This document shows, in pieces, positions 36,489 to 44,614 of a DNA stretch of 64,000 nt (position 1 is the first letter of the stretch; every line of letters starts with the position of its first letter). The stretch comes from Micromonospora parathelypteridis (GTDB lineage: Bacteria; Actinomycetota; Actinomycetes; Mycobacteriales; Micromonosporaceae): positions 6,950,532-7,014,531 of the forward strand of contig NZ_JACHDP010000001.1 of assembly GCF_014201145.1 (NCBI RefSeq). The letters run 5' to 3'. The notes under the pieces were generated by a model, which ran no database searches, had not been told where the DNA came from, and saw only the letters and a program-made list of their open reading frames with translations. A program made the translations under genes and the position numbers.

Positions 36489-37559
36489 GTGGCGTGGTCT
36501 ATCGGACACTCGCTGATAGTGGTGCTGGCACTGCTGCTGGGCCTGGCCGCCGGGTGGCTGCTGCGCGGCCGGCGGGGCGCACAGGGCAGTGGGCAGGGTC
36601 AGTCGATCGTGGACGGCGATCCCGTCGCCGGCCTGGCCGTGATCTCCACGCCGACGCCACCGGCCACCACCGACGAGGCCCGGCCCGCGGCCGCCGTCGA
36701 CCCGGCCCCGACCGCGGTCGCCGATGAGCCGGCGCCGGTGGACACGGTCAGCGCGCCAGCCGCGGTGACCGCGCCGGTCGACGCCACCCCGGTGGAGACC
36801 CCGAGCAGCGTCGACCCGGCCGACATGGCACTGACCGAGGCCCCACCGCCGGTCCCCGCCGCCGAGCCGGTCCCCGCCGCCGAGCCGGTCCCCGCCGCTG
36901 AGCCGGTTCACGCGGCCGAGCTGCCGGAGCCGGCCGTGGAGTCGGCCCCCGAGCCGGTCACGGTCGAGGAGCAGCCCGCTGCGGCAACCGTGATCTCCCC
37001 CCGCCTGCCGGCGGACGACCTCCCGGACGCCGACGCCCCGCAGACCGACGCGACCCCGGCCGAGGCCACGCTCGGCACCACCCCGACCGACACCACCTCG
37101 ACCGACACCACCCCGGCCGACGACGCTCCGGCCGAGGTCACGGCAGTTGACCCGCTGTCGGAGGAGACGCCGGTGACCGCTGAGTCGGTGGACGTCGACG
37201 CGGAGCCGACGCGGCCGGCGGTGGCCACGCCTCCGGTCCGGCCGACCGCCACCGCGACCCCGCCGGTGCGTACGGCCGCCGACACCACGAGCAGCGTGGA
37301 CGCCGACCCGACCGGCCCCGCGGACGACTTCCGCCGGATCCAGGGGATCGGGCCGAAGATGGCGGCCGCGTTGCAGGACGCCGGTGTGCGCACCTACGGC
37401 CAGCTCGGCGAGCTGGACGAGCCGGCGCTGCGTGACCTGATCCGGGCCGCCGGCCTGCGGGCCGCACCCGGGCTGGCCAGCTGGCCGCAGCAGGCCCGCG
37501 TGCTCGCCGGAGCCGGCGACGAGATGGCTGCGGTGCTGCCGGGCGGCAACCAGGCCTGA
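36489..37559 (+). CDS. membrane-anchored acidic protein with C-terminal helix-hairpin-helix-like domain
   Basis: GTG at 36489 preceded by GAGGGAGG is preferred over the ATG at 36471, because that site lies inside the longer frame; 356 aa. Residues 4-26 are one membrane helix (HSLIVVLALLLGLAAGWLL) followed by RGRRG. Residues 50-270 are a low-complexity Pro/Ala/Thr/Glu/Asp linker with AAEPVP and TPTDTTS repeats. The C-terminal 75 residues (DDFRRIQGIGPKMAAALQDAGVRTYGQLGELDEPALRDLIRAAGL, key piece IQGIGPKMAAAL) are a helix-hairpin-helix-like module that in other proteins binds nucleic acid or partners. Function unknown; a terminator follows. Confidence 0.78.
   Translation: MAWSIGHSLIVVLALLLGLAAGWLLRGRRGAQGSGQGQSIVDGDPVAGLAVISTPTPPATTDEARPAAAVDPAPTAVADEPAPVDTVSAPAAVTAPVDATPVETPSSVDPADMALTEAPPPVPAAEPVPAAEPVPAAEPVHAAELPEPAVESAPEPVTVEEQPAAATVISPRLPADDLPDADAPQTDATPAEATLGTTPTDTTSTDTTPADDAPAEVTAVDPLSEETPVTAESVDVDAEPTRPAVATPPVRPTATATPPVRTAADTTSSVDADPTGPADDFRRIQGIGPKMAAALQDAGVRTYGQLGELDEPALRDLIRAAGLRAAPGLASWPQQARVLAGAGDEMAAVLPGGNQA
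36852..36905 (+). repeat. three 18-nt tandem repeats encoding (V/A-P-A-A-E-P) units
   Basis: GTCCCCGCCGCCGAGCCG is repeated three times in frame (36852-36869, 36870-36887, 36888-36905, the last with one C-to-T change). The repeats extend the disordered linker of the helix-hairpin-helix protein and are likely length-variable. Confidence 0.85.
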
Positions 37560-37569
37560 CGCCTGACAT

Positions 37570-37615
37570 CGAGCCCCCGGTCTACCGTCCAACCCGACGG
37601 TGGACCGGGGGCTCG
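37570..37615 (+). terminator. terminator after the helix-hairpin-helix gene
   Basis: Twenty-bp arms (37570-37589 and 37596-37615) pair throughout with one G-U wobble around a 6-nt loop, starting 10 bp after the stop codon at 37559. Confidence 0.8.
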
Positions 37616-37775
37616 GCCGTTGGCGCGAAAGATCCTCCGACGCCGAGGCGCAGGTGATCGACTCGGCCGAGGGAAGACGCGGCGAATCCGGCGCCCCGCA
37701 ATCGGTCGATCGTTACCGTCGGTTGAGGTGGGCCGGTCGGGTCCGTCGAGTCGACCCGTACCGCAGGAGTAGCCC

Positions 37776-38984
37776 GTGCACTTCGCCGCGTCGGAGCCCG
37801 GGTCCCCGCGGGCCCGCCGCCCTCCGGTGCGCGACCCGGAGGCCCCCCGCCGGGTGACCCTCCTCGAGCTCTTCTTCGACCTGGTGTACGTGGTCGCCCT
37901 GGCGCTCATCTCGCGGGGAATGGTGGACCACCTCGACTGGCACCGGGCCGGCCAGGCACTGATCCTGCTGGCGGCCGTCTGGTGGACGTGGGTGATCACC
38001 ACCCTGGTCACCGACCTGTACGACCCGGAACGAACCGAGATCAAGCTGCTGATCAGCGCCGTGATGTTCGGCGCGCTGCTGATGACCACGGCGATCCCGG
38101 CGGCGTTCGACGACCGCGGGATCGTCTTCGCCGCCACCTACGTGGCAATCCATCTCGGGCGCGGGCTGTTCCTGATGCCGGCCGTCCGCCGAGAACCGCA
38201 GACCCAGCGCCGCGCGGCACGCATCTTCGTCTGGTTCGCCGTGTCCGCGATCCCCTGGATCATCGGCGCGTTCGTCAGCGACGACGCCCGCCTGGCGTGC
38301 TGGGCCATCGCGCTCGCCATCGACTACCTCGGTTTCCGGCTCGCCTACCCGGTGCCGGGGCTCGGTGTGGTGCCCGAACAGCAGCGCAACGTCACGGCGG
38401 AGCACCTCTCCGAGCGCTACCAGCAGTTCTTCATCATCGCCCTCGGCGACGCCATCCTGACCATCGGCAGCATGTTCAGCACCGCGCACAGCGAGGCGGC
38501 GAACATCGCCGTGTTCGCGGTGGCGTTCCTGACCACCCTGCTGCTGTGGCGGATCTACGTGCACAAGTCCGGTCAGCTGTTGCCGATGGCCATCAAGGGA
38601 TCGGGGTCGCCGAACAAGTTCCTGTTCACTGCGCCGTACACCCATCTGCTGATGGTTGCCGGGGTGGTGACCACGGCCTCCGGCTTCGACCTCGTGCTGC
38701 ACGAACCGGGCGGGCGGACGCCACCGGCCTGGGCGGCGGTGATCCTCGGCGGCCCGGCACTGTTCCTGGTCGGCCGGGCCTCCTTCGAGTACGAGGTGTT
38801 CAGCCGGGTGTCACTGTCCCGCCCCGGCGGTGTGCTGGCGCTGCTGACCATCGCGCCCGCCGTGCTGTTCGTGGCACCGGTGTTCGCCTCCCTCGGCGCA
38901 CTCCTGGTGCTGGCCGGCGTGGCCTACGCGGACTTCCGGCGTAGCTACGGCAAGCCACCGGAGGCCCCGGCCCCACCGCACTGA
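37776..38984 (+). CDS. low temperature requirement A (LtrA) family membrane protein
   Basis: GTG at 37776 with GCAGGAG seven bases upstream; 402 aa with roughly ten to eleven membrane spans. The family motif VTLLELFFDLVYVVAL is at residues of about 28-43, and AEHLSERYQQFFIIALGDAIL is the second conserved block (ERxxxxxIIxLGE-like). LtrA was first linked to growth at low temperature in Listeria; biochemical function remains unknown. It stands alone and converges on the maleate-isomerase-like gene with a 19-bp gap. Confidence 0.88.
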   Translation: MHFAASEPGSPRARRPPVRDPEAPRRVTLLELFFDLVYVVALALISRGMVDHLDWHRAGQALILLAAVWWTWVITTLVTDLYDPERTEIKLLISAVMFGALLMTTAIPAAFDDRGIVFAATYVAIHLGRGLFLMPAVRREPQTQRRAARIFVWFAVSAIPWIIGAFVSDDARLACWAIALAIDYLGFRLAYPVPGLGVVPEQQRNVTAEHLSERYQQFFIIALGDAILTIGSMFSTAHSEAANIAVFAVAFLTTLLLWRIYVHKSGQLLPMAIKGSGSPNKFLFTAPYTHLLMVAGVVTTASGFDLVLHEPGGRTPPAWAAVILGGPALFLVGRASFEYEVFSRVSLSRPGGVLALLTIAPAVLFVAPVFASLGALLVLAGVAYADFRRSYGKPPEAPAPPH

Positions 38985-39003
38985 ACGGTCGGTGCCGGCC
39001 CGC

Positions 39004-39762
39004 TCAGCGAGGAGTCGGCCCGGCCAGCAGCCGGCCGGCGTCCGGAACGTACGGCTCGACACCCAGAGTGGTGAGGAGCTGGTGCACGGTGGCGGTGGCC
39101 GCGGTGAGCACCGGGCGGCCGAGCCGGGCCTCCACCTGCGGCACCGCCGCCAACGACGGCAGCTGTACACAGGCGGAGAGGACCACCGCGTCCACGTCGG
39201 CCACGTCGAACCGATCGGCCAGCTCCACGAGGCGGGACGGCGGGATGCGCCCGACCGCCACGTTGTCCGGTTCGCTCAGACTCACCGCCTCGGTCACCTG
39301 CACACCGTGCGAGGCGAGGTAGGCGGCGACGGTCGCGGTCAACGGCGGCAGGTACGGCGCGAGCAGGGCCACCCGGCGGGCGCCCAGCGCACGCAGCCCG
39401 GCGACCAACGCGCCCGCACTGGTCACCACCGGCATGTCGTGCCCGGCCCGAACGGCCGCGCGGCCCAACCGCCGCTCGGCCCGCTCGTGCGCGCCGGCCC
39501 CCTCGCACATCACCGCCACCAGGCAGGCGTACGCGAGCACGTCGCAGCGGGCGTCGGCCAACTCGGCGGCACACCGGAGCGCGGAGCGGTTCATCCGGGC
39601 CAACTCGTCGGGGGTCACCTGACGCAGTCGTACCCGGCTGGTGTGCGTGGTGAAGCGAACCGTCGGGTCGACGGTCTCGCGCCGGCGCAGCATCGCCGGG
39701 ATCTCGGTCTCCATGGTGGTGTTCGAACTGGGCACCACCAGGCCGATGCGGTGGCTGCTCAC
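39004..39762 (-). CDS. maleate isomerase/arylmalonate decarboxylase-like protein
   Basis: GTG at 39762 overlaps the upstream YrdC-like gene stop (GTGA); 252 aa. The Asp/Glu racemase superfamily is indicated by the start RIGLVVPSSNTTMETEIP and two cysteine-bearing segments, VLAYACLVAVMC (about residue 80) and VVLSACVQLPS (about 197), at the usual catalytic positions. GIPPSRLVELAD and TAATATVHQLL are also typical. Such enzymes isomerise maleate to fumarate, racemise Asp/Glu, or decarboxylate substituted malonates. Its tight coupling to a YrdC/Sua5-like gene is unusual. Confidence 0.8.
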   Translation of the reverse strand: MSSHRIGLVVPSSNTTMETEIPAMLRRRETVDPTVRFTTHTSRVRLRQVTPDELARMNRSALRCAAELADARCDVLAYACLVAVMCEGAGAHERAERRLGRAAVRAGHDMPVVTSAGALVAGLRALGARRVALLAPYLPPLTATVAAYLASHGVQVTEAVSLSEPDNVAVGRIPPSRLVELADRFDVADVDAVVLSACVQLPSLAAVPQVEARLGRPVLTAATATVHQLLTTLGVEPYVPDAGRLLAGPTPR

Positions 39763-40586
39763 ACCAGCGCCTCGGCGTACCCCCGGACCTGCAACCGCTG
39801 CCCGGCGGTCGCGCCGAGGCGCACCTGCAGGCCGAGCGGCGCGGCGGCGCGGCGTACGTCGTCCAGGTGCAGCGACCCGTGCCGGTCGACGCTGAGCACC
39901 GGCGGCTCCTCGAGCTCACCCTCTGGCGCGTGGAAGGAGAGCAGGGTGACCGAGGTGGTGAGGTAGCCCGGGTACGCGGCGCGGGCCGCCGCCTCGTCGC
40001 GGTGGGCGAGCACCACCAGGTCGTCGAGGTGGGCGAAGTCGGCGGCGAGTGCCGCGGCCTTCCAGTGCGCCGGTTCCTCGGCGGCGCCGGTGAGATGCCG
40101 GGACCGGTTCGCCGAGGTGATGTAGAGGTGGTCCGACCCGGTCTCGGCGAGTGCCCGCTCGAAGAAGGCGTTGGACGGACAGGTCAGGCCGGGCGCGATC
40201 ACCTGGGTGGTCCGCACCCCTCGGTCGACCTGGGTGAGGTGCTCGGGCAACCGCTCCGCCGCCGGACCCCGGAAGCCGAACGGCCCGGCCCCGTAGAGGG
40301 CGTCCATCAGCGCCCGCACCCGGCCCACCGGCAACCGTGGCGAGATCCGCGTCCAGTCGAACATCCCCGGGATCCGGCCGATCGCGGTGGTGATGCTGCC
40401 GACCTGCTGGACCGGGCGGCCCTTGGCCAGGTTGACCCGGCGGACGGTGTCCGCGTCGGGTCGCGTGACGATGACGTAGAAGTTGGCGAACGCCGCCGCG
40501 ACGACCGCGCCACCGGCCAACGCGCGGGCGGCGACCGCGACGTCCTCGGGGCGGTCGATGTACAGGGGCGGTGTCGGGGCGTCCAT
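39759..40586 (-). CDS. YrdC/Sua5-domain protein
   Basis: ATG at 40586 with GAGGAGG upstream; 275 aa. Features of the YrdC/Sua5 carbamoyl-adenylate fold: an N-terminal ALAGGAVVAAAFANFYVIV strand-helix unit, RRVNLAKGRPVQQVGSITT (the K-x-R-P substrate/ATP motif region), APGLTCPSNAFFERAL, and LYITSANRSRHLTGA (S-x-N-x-S). It differs from housekeeping TsaC/Sua5 (for example KGRPVQQ in place of K-R-P-x-x-x-P), so it may act on another substrate with L-threonylcarbamoyl- or carbamoyl-AMP-like chemistry, perhaps metabolite carbamoylation. Coupled to the maleate-isomerase-like gene. Confidence 0.75.
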   Translation of the reverse strand: MDAPTPPLYIDRPEDVAVAARALAGGAVVAAAFANFYVIVTRPDADTVRRVNLAKGRPVQQVGSITTAIGRIPGMFDWTRISPRLPVGRVRALMDALYGAGPFGFRGPAAERLPEHLTQVDRGVRTTQVIAPGLTCPSNAFFERALAETGSDHLYITSANRSRHLTGAAEEPAHWKAAALAADFAHLDDLVVLAHRDEAAARAAYPGYLTTSVTLLSFHAPEGELEEPPVLSVDRHGSLHLDDVRRAAAPLGLQVRLGATAGQRLQVRGYAEALV

Positions 40587-40835
40587 GAGTCCTCCTCGGC
40601 GGGCCGTGAGGCAGTTCTACGTCGGCCGACCCGTACGACGGCGAGGTCGGTCGTCGATCCGATAGCCGGCCGGCGCGACCCGGTGCTGGCGGCCGATGCC
40701 CGGGGGTACTCAACGGCGGACGACACCGGCCGGACGGAGGATCCTGCGTGGTCTCGGCGCGCGGCCGTTAGCCGCGCGACCGGATTGGGTACAACGCCTG
40801 CACCTCACATCCACCACATACCTCAGGAGGCAGCG

Positions 40836-41042
40836 ATGCGCGGCACCTCGATACTCGGAGTCATCGTCGTGATCTGGCTGTTGATCGGCGCGATCGCCGC
40901 CGGACAGCGCGGCTACTACAGCGGTGACGACACCAACTGCGCCGAGGCCGGCACCATCCTGGTCACCATCGTGGCCGGGCCGTTGAACTACATCGGCGCC
41001 AACCCCAAGGTCGACTGCAAGCTGCCCGAACCGTCCAAGTAG
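40836..41042 (+). CDS. small single-span membrane protein
   Basis: 68 aa, ATG at 40836 with an excellent CAGGAGG seven bases upstream. MRGTSILGVIVVIWLLIGAIAAGQRGYY is one N-terminal membrane helix. The rest contains two cysteines (NCAEAG, VDCKLPEPSK) and a second, weaker hydrophobic stretch (TILVTIVAGPLNYIGA). Short proteins of this type are common in actinomycetes and unnamed. It is followed by a strong terminator. Confidence 0.75.
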   Translation: MRGTSILGVIVVIWLLIGAIAAGQRGYYSGDDTNCAEAGTILVTIVAGPLNYIGANPKVDCKLPEPSK

Positions 41043-41056
41043 GACGCTGACGCACA

Positions 41057-41091
41057 CCGGCCCGTGCCCCCTGACTCGGGGCACGGGCCGG
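41057..41091. terminator. bidirectional terminator between convergent small genes
   Basis: Perfect 14-bp arms CCGGCCCGTGCCCC (41057-41070) and complement (41078-41091) with a 7-nt loop, between the small membrane protein (ends 41042) and the convergent exported-protein gene (ends 41106). Confidence 0.8.
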
Positions 41092-41105
41092 CGCACGTCG
41101 ACGGT

Positions 41106-41558
41106 TCAGCTGCCGTAGACGACCGAGGCGCAGCGGCCGTTGTAGTCGTCGGGCCGCGAGAAGCCCATGCAGACGTAGACCTCGGTCCACAGGTACGGCG
41201 TGCCGCGGTTGGACTCCCAGTACAGTGGCACGCTCCCGGAGTTGCTGGTGTCGTCGACGGCGATCGCGCCGCTGTACTGCTGCGCCCAGTAGACGTACAC
41301 GCGGGCGGCGTACCCGTCGGCCTGCCTGTCGGTGACCGTGTTGGTGCTGTTGGTGTCCAGCCAGGCGTAGCCGGCGCTGTTGACGCAGAGGGTTGCCCTC
41401 GCAGTGGCTCCCGCCCCGCCCTTCGGGCTCGCCACGGTGCCGGTGCCCGTGTAGCAGCCCGACGCCTGAGCTGGTGACGCGCCGGCGAGGGCTGCGCCGC
41501 CCCCGAGGACGGCCGCCAGAGCGACGGCGCTGACACGGCGGATGAGTCGGTTCGTCAT
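41106..41558 (-). CDS. small exported protein of unknown function
   Basis: ATG at 41558 (GGGGGAAAGAG upstream); 150 aa. Residues 1-33 are a Sec signal peptide (RRVSAVALAAVLGGGAALAGASPAQASG). The mature protein has four Cys (SGCYTGTG, ATLCVNSAG, VYVCMGFS, GRCASVV), probably two disulfides, and is rich in Tyr/Thr/Ser with beta-type patterning (YAARVYVYWAQQYSGAIAVDD). This resembles small secreted actinomycete domains of the lectin/inhibitor size class, but I recognise no named family. It is divergent from the F420 oxidoreductase gene. Confidence 0.75.
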   Translation of the reverse strand: MTNRLIRRVSAVALAAVLGGGAALAGASPAQASGCYTGTGTVASPKGGAGATARATLCVNSAGYAWLDTNSTNTVTDRQADGYAARVYVYWAQQYSGAIAVDDTSNSGSVPLYWESNRGTPYLWTEVYVCMGFSRPDDYNGRCASVVYGS

Positions 41559-41881
41559 CTCTTTCCCCCAGGGTGGCTCTGCCGCGACCAACCAGGCCGT
41601 CGACATTGATCGGGACCTTGTCGGTGGTCCTACCGGACGAGGGAAAGTGTTGGGGCCCGACGCAGGCTGAGGGAAGAGGCGGATCCTGTTCCGAACAGGT
41701 GAGCGGATGTTCGGGCTGCTCGGCGGCGTGTTCGGACCTGTTCGGATCGCAGCGCTGGCGCTGACACCGCACACCCCGTACGGCATCCTAGGAGGCTGGT
41801 TTACCGGTCTCGGCGGCGTTTGTCGGTGCCGAGGCCGGGAACCGACCCGGGTCAGTCGGCGGACGGAATCGGGAGCGCGGC
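41559..41881. other. 323-bp divergent intergenic region with clustered TGTTCGG motifs
   Basis: No gene seen. The region between the exported-protein gene and the F420 oxidoreductase contains a perfect palindrome and three TGTTCGG motifs clustered at 41685-41745 (see separate entry). The rest is unremarkable GC-rich sequence. A ribosome-binding-like GGGAG precedes the 41882 start. Confidence 0.5.
41685..41745. promoter_or_regulatory. palindrome plus repeated TGTTCGG, candidate operator cluster
   Basis: CCTGTTC-C-GAACAGG (41685-41699) is a perfect 7-bp-arm palindrome. TGTTCGG follows at 41708-41714, 41729-41735 and 41739-41745, with the last two 10 bp apart, about one helical turn. Four related half-sites in 60 bp of a divergent promoter region suggest cooperative binding by an unknown regulator. 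Confidence 0.4.
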
Positions 41882-42841
41882 ATGCAGATCGGCTACAAGC
41901 TCGCCTCGGAGGGCTACGGCCCACAGGAGATCATCCGGCAGGCCGTCCTGGCCGAACAGGCTGGTTTCGACTTCGTCGAGATGAGCGACCACTTCCACCC
42001 CTGGCTGGACGCGCAGGGACACTCGTCCTTCACCTGGAGCGTGCTCGGCGCCATCGCGGCCAGGACCAGCACCCTGCGCCTGGCCACCGGCGTCACCTGC
42101 CCGACCGTCCGCTACCACCCGGCGATCATCGCGCAGGCCGCGGCGACCATGGCGCTGATCTCCGATGGGCGGTTCACCCTCGGGGTGGGGGCCGGCGAGC
42201 GACTCAACGAGCACGTGGTCGGGCACGGCTTCCCGAGCGTGCGGGGCCGGCACGAGCGGCTTCGCGAGGCACTGGAGATCATCCGACTGCTCTGGCAGGG
42301 TGGCTACCAGTCGTACGAGGGTCGGCACCTGCAACTGGAGGACGCCCGGGTCTTCGACCTGCCGGACACCCCGCCGGTGATCGCGGTCGCGGCCAGTGGC
42401 GAGGCATCGGCCCGTCTTGCCGCCGAGTTGGGCGACGGGTTGTTCGCCACCGAGCCGGAGGCGTCGATCGTCGAGCACTACCGACGCGCCCGCGGGTCGG
42501 GCCCGCGCTACGCGGAGGTGCCGTTGGCCTGGGCCAGCGACGACCAACAGGCGGTGCAGGCGGTGTTGCAGACAAGTCGGTGGATGGTCACCGGCTGGAA
42601 GGTGATGAGCGAGCTGCCGAACCCGGTCAACTTCGACGCGGCCAGCGCGTACGTCGAGGAGAAGCACATCCGTCAGCTCTTCGCCATCGGCCCCGACCCG
42701 CAGCCGCACGTCGACAAGGTCCGGTCGTACGTCGAGGCGGGCTTCGACCACATCGTCCTGCAAAACGCCGGCCCCGACCCGGACGGCTTCCTCAACTTCT
42801 TCGCCGCGGACCTCTCCGGCCGCCTCCGCGCGACGGGCTGA
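41882..42841 (+). CDS. F420-dependent LLM-class oxidoreductase
   Basis: 319 aa, ATG at 41882. It is a luciferase-like TIM-barrel protein: IGYKLASEGYGPQEIIRQAVLAEQAGFDFVEMSDHFHPW, ATGVTCPTVRYHPAIIAQAAATMALISDGRFTLGVGAGERLNEH, and EHYRRARG. The sequence closely follows the F420-dependent glucose-6-phosphate-dehydrogenase-like/TIGR03557-type group (SDHFHPW and G-x-G-x-GE-x-LNEH binding F420). It uses the deazaflavin F420 for hydride transfer; the substrate is not evident. Convergent with the beta-helix gene across a terminator. Confidence 0.88.
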   Translation: MQIGYKLASEGYGPQEIIRQAVLAEQAGFDFVEMSDHFHPWLDAQGHSSFTWSVLGAIAARTSTLRLATGVTCPTVRYHPAIIAQAAATMALISDGRFTLGVGAGERLNEHVVGHGFPSVRGRHERLREALEIIRLLWQGGYQSYEGRHLQLEDARVFDLPDTPPVIAVAASGEASARLAAELGDGLFATEPEASIVEHYRRARGSGPRYAEVPLAWASDDQQAVQAVLQTSRWMVTGWKVMSELPNPVNFDAASAYVEEKHIRQLFAIGPDPQPHVDKVRSYVEAGFDHIVLQNAGPDPDGFLNFFAADLSGRLRATG

Positions 42842-42862
42842 TCCGACCGTGTTCCGCGCCGA

Positions 42863-42889
42863 GCCGCCCCGACTGATCGTCGGGGCGGC
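42863..42889. terminator. hairpin between convergent genes
   Basis: Perfect 11-bp arms GCCGCCCCGAC (42863-42873) and complement (42879-42889), 5-nt loop, between the F420 oxidoreductase (ends 42841) and the convergent beta-helix protein gene (ends 42925). Confidence 0.7.
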
Positions 42890-42924
42890 CGGTTGCGCGC
42901 TCGGGATGGGTGCGCGGGTCCTGC

Positions 42925-44442
42925 TCAGCGGAAGCAGTGCGCGATCGGTGCCGCGCTGCCCTCGCAGTTGGTCGGCTCGTTCTCGACGACCACGCTCTCA
43001 TCGTCGATCTTGACCTGGGCGTGCGCGGCGAAGATGCCACCGGGCTTCACCGTCGACGCGTTGTGGGTGATCTTGCTGCGGTAGATCGCCACCGAACCCG
43101 CGGTCGCGTAGATGCCGCCGCCGCTGGACGCGGCGCCGACCGCCTCGTTGCGGGTCACGTCGCTGCCGCGGACCAGCAGGTTCGCCTTCTCGGCGTAGAT
43201 GCCGGCGCCGAGGCCGTGGGTGGTGTTGCCGTCGACCACGCTGTCGTCGAGCGGCGTCAGGCCCTTCACCGTCGAGATGCCGCCACCGTTGACGGTGGAC
43301 GTGTTGCCACGGATGGTCATCTTGCGCATCACCAGCACCGCGTCGGAGTTCGCGGCGCCGCCGCCGATCTGCGCGGTGTTGTTCAGCAGTTCGGTGTCGA
43401 AGACCTTCGTCCGGGCCGAGAAGCTGGCCAGCCCACCGCCCTGGCCGGCGCTGTTCTGGGTGAAGGAGACGCTCTCCACGTCGGCCGCACCACGGTAGTT
43501 GCCGAGCCCGCCGCCGTACGCGTTGGCGCTGTTGCGGTGGAACTCGGAGCGCTTCAGCGTCAGCACACCACCGTTGAGCAGGCCCCCGCCCTTGCCCGCG
43601 GCGCCGGAGGCGCTGTTGCCGACGAACGTGGAATCGGTGACCACCATGTTGCCGTCGTTGAAGATGCCCCCGCCGCCGCCCTCAGGGGACAGCGACGTGC
43701 TCTGGGTGACGGTGACCCGTTCCACCACGGCGGTGGCGCCGTGCACCACGTGCACGCTGCCGCCCTCGATGGCCGAGCGGCCGTTGTGCAGTTCCACGTC
43801 GCGCAACGTCAACTCGCCGCCGTCGCGGACGGTGAAGAAGCGGAACGCGGCGGCCTGGGCGTCCCGGGCGATGGTGGCGCCCGCGCCGTCGATCGTGATG
43901 GGCTGGTAGATCACCGGCAGGCCAGCGGTGTCGTCGGCCGGGTTGTGCGGCGGCGCCTCGGCGTCACCCGGGGTCTCCGCGGCGTCGGCCGCTTCCCGTG
44001 CGTCGCGGATCCCCCCGTCGTACTGGTCGGTCTCGTGGAACGCCTCGGTGAGGACGTAGCGGCACCTGGGGGCGAGCCGCAGCTCCGCGCCGCCCTCGGC
44101 GTTCGCCGTCACCAGCGCCGCCACCAGCTTCGCCGCGTCGCAGGGCACCGACACCACGCCACGTTTGCCGGTGCCCGGGACGGTCGGGCGGGCCCGCTCG
44201 GCGTCGTCCTGGTCGCGCTCCGCCGCGCCCTGCTCGCCGGCATCGCGGTCGTCGTCACTTGCGGCCGTCGGGGACAGCCGGCTCAGACCGGGGAGGGAGA
44301 GGGCACGGTCGGCGGCAGCGGCCACGCCGGCCGCTCCGGCCGCTCCCACGACCAGGCTCCCCGCCAGGAAGCCGCTGGCTAAGAACCATCGGGACCGCCG
44401 TCTGGGTCGGATCTCGCGGTCTCCCTTTCGGTACGTGGACAT
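42925..44442 (-). CDS. exported beta-helix protein with G-G-G-I/L repeats
   Basis: 505 aa from the ATG at 44442 (MSTYRKGDREIRPRRRSRW). The basic N-terminus is followed by one hydrophobic segment (FLASGFLAGSLVVGAAGAAGVAAA), an uncleaved or cleaved export signal. A charged Asp/Glu/Arg linker precedes a parallel beta-helix from about residue 190 to 480 with recurring GGGI/L-x-N/S patterns (GGGIFNDGN, GGGLLNGG, GGGLGNYRG, GGGLASFS, GGGAANSD, GGGISTVKG, GGGIYATAG). This resembles polymorphic outer-membrane/right-handed beta-helix adhesin-like proteins. Possible role is cell-surface binding; no catalytic residues are evident. Confidence 0.8.
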   Translation of the reverse strand: MSTYRKGDREIRPRRRSRWFLASGFLAGSLVVGAAGAAGVAAAADRALSLPGLSRLSPTAASDDDRDAGEQGAAERDQDDAERARPTVPGTGKRGVVSVPCDAAKLVAALVTANAEGGAELRLAPRCRYVLTEAFHETDQYDGGIRDAREAADAAETPGDAEAPPHNPADDTAGLPVIYQPITIDGAGATIARDAQAAAFRFFTVRDGGELTLRDVELHNGRSAIEGGSVHVVHGATAVVERVTVTQSTSLSPEGGGGGIFNDGNMVVTDSTFVGNSASGAAGKGGGLLNGGVLTLKRSEFHRNSANAYGGGLGNYRGAADVESVSFTQNSAGQGGGLASFSARTKVFDTELLNNTAQIGGGAANSDAVLVMRKMTIRGNTSTVNGGGISTVKGLTPLDDSVVDGNTTHGLGAGIYAEKANLLVRGSDVTRNEAVGAASSGGGIYATAGSVAIYRSKITHNASTVKPGGIFAAHAQVKIDDESVVVENEPTNCEGSAAPIAHCFR

Positions 44443-44567
44443 CAAAGGTGCCTGCCTTCCTGCCTGCCTGACGTGACCGCGCGCCGATCCGGGCGCGGGG
44501 GGCTCGACGTACCGCCGGCCACCAAACGTCACGATAGGTCCGCAATACGGACAGGAAGGTGTGAACG

Positions 44568-44586
44568 TGAATAGCGCCCCTATTCA
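44568..44586. promoter_or_regulatory. small AT-containing inverted repeat
   Basis: TGAATAG (44568-44574), loop CGCCC, CTATTCA (44580-44586). It lies 28 bp past the end of the minus-strand permease gene and 126 bp upstream of the beta-helix protein start. It could be a weak terminator or an operator for the latter gene. Confidence 0.3.
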
Positions 44587-44614
44587 TCTTTGAACCCGTC
44601 ATCCGGGCACCGGC

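Noticed and set aside
36459..37592. Minus-strand frame opposite the helix-hairpin-helix protein gene
   Set aside because: Gly/Arg-rich low-complexity shadow of the repetitive linker; the plus strand has a clear RBS, membrane helix and C-terminal domain.
41685..41699. CCTGTTCCGAACAGG as a LexA/SOS box
   Set aside because: It resembles but does not match the actinobacterial SOS consensus, where GAAC and GTTC half-sites point the other way around a short spacer, and neither neighbour is a DNA-repair gene.
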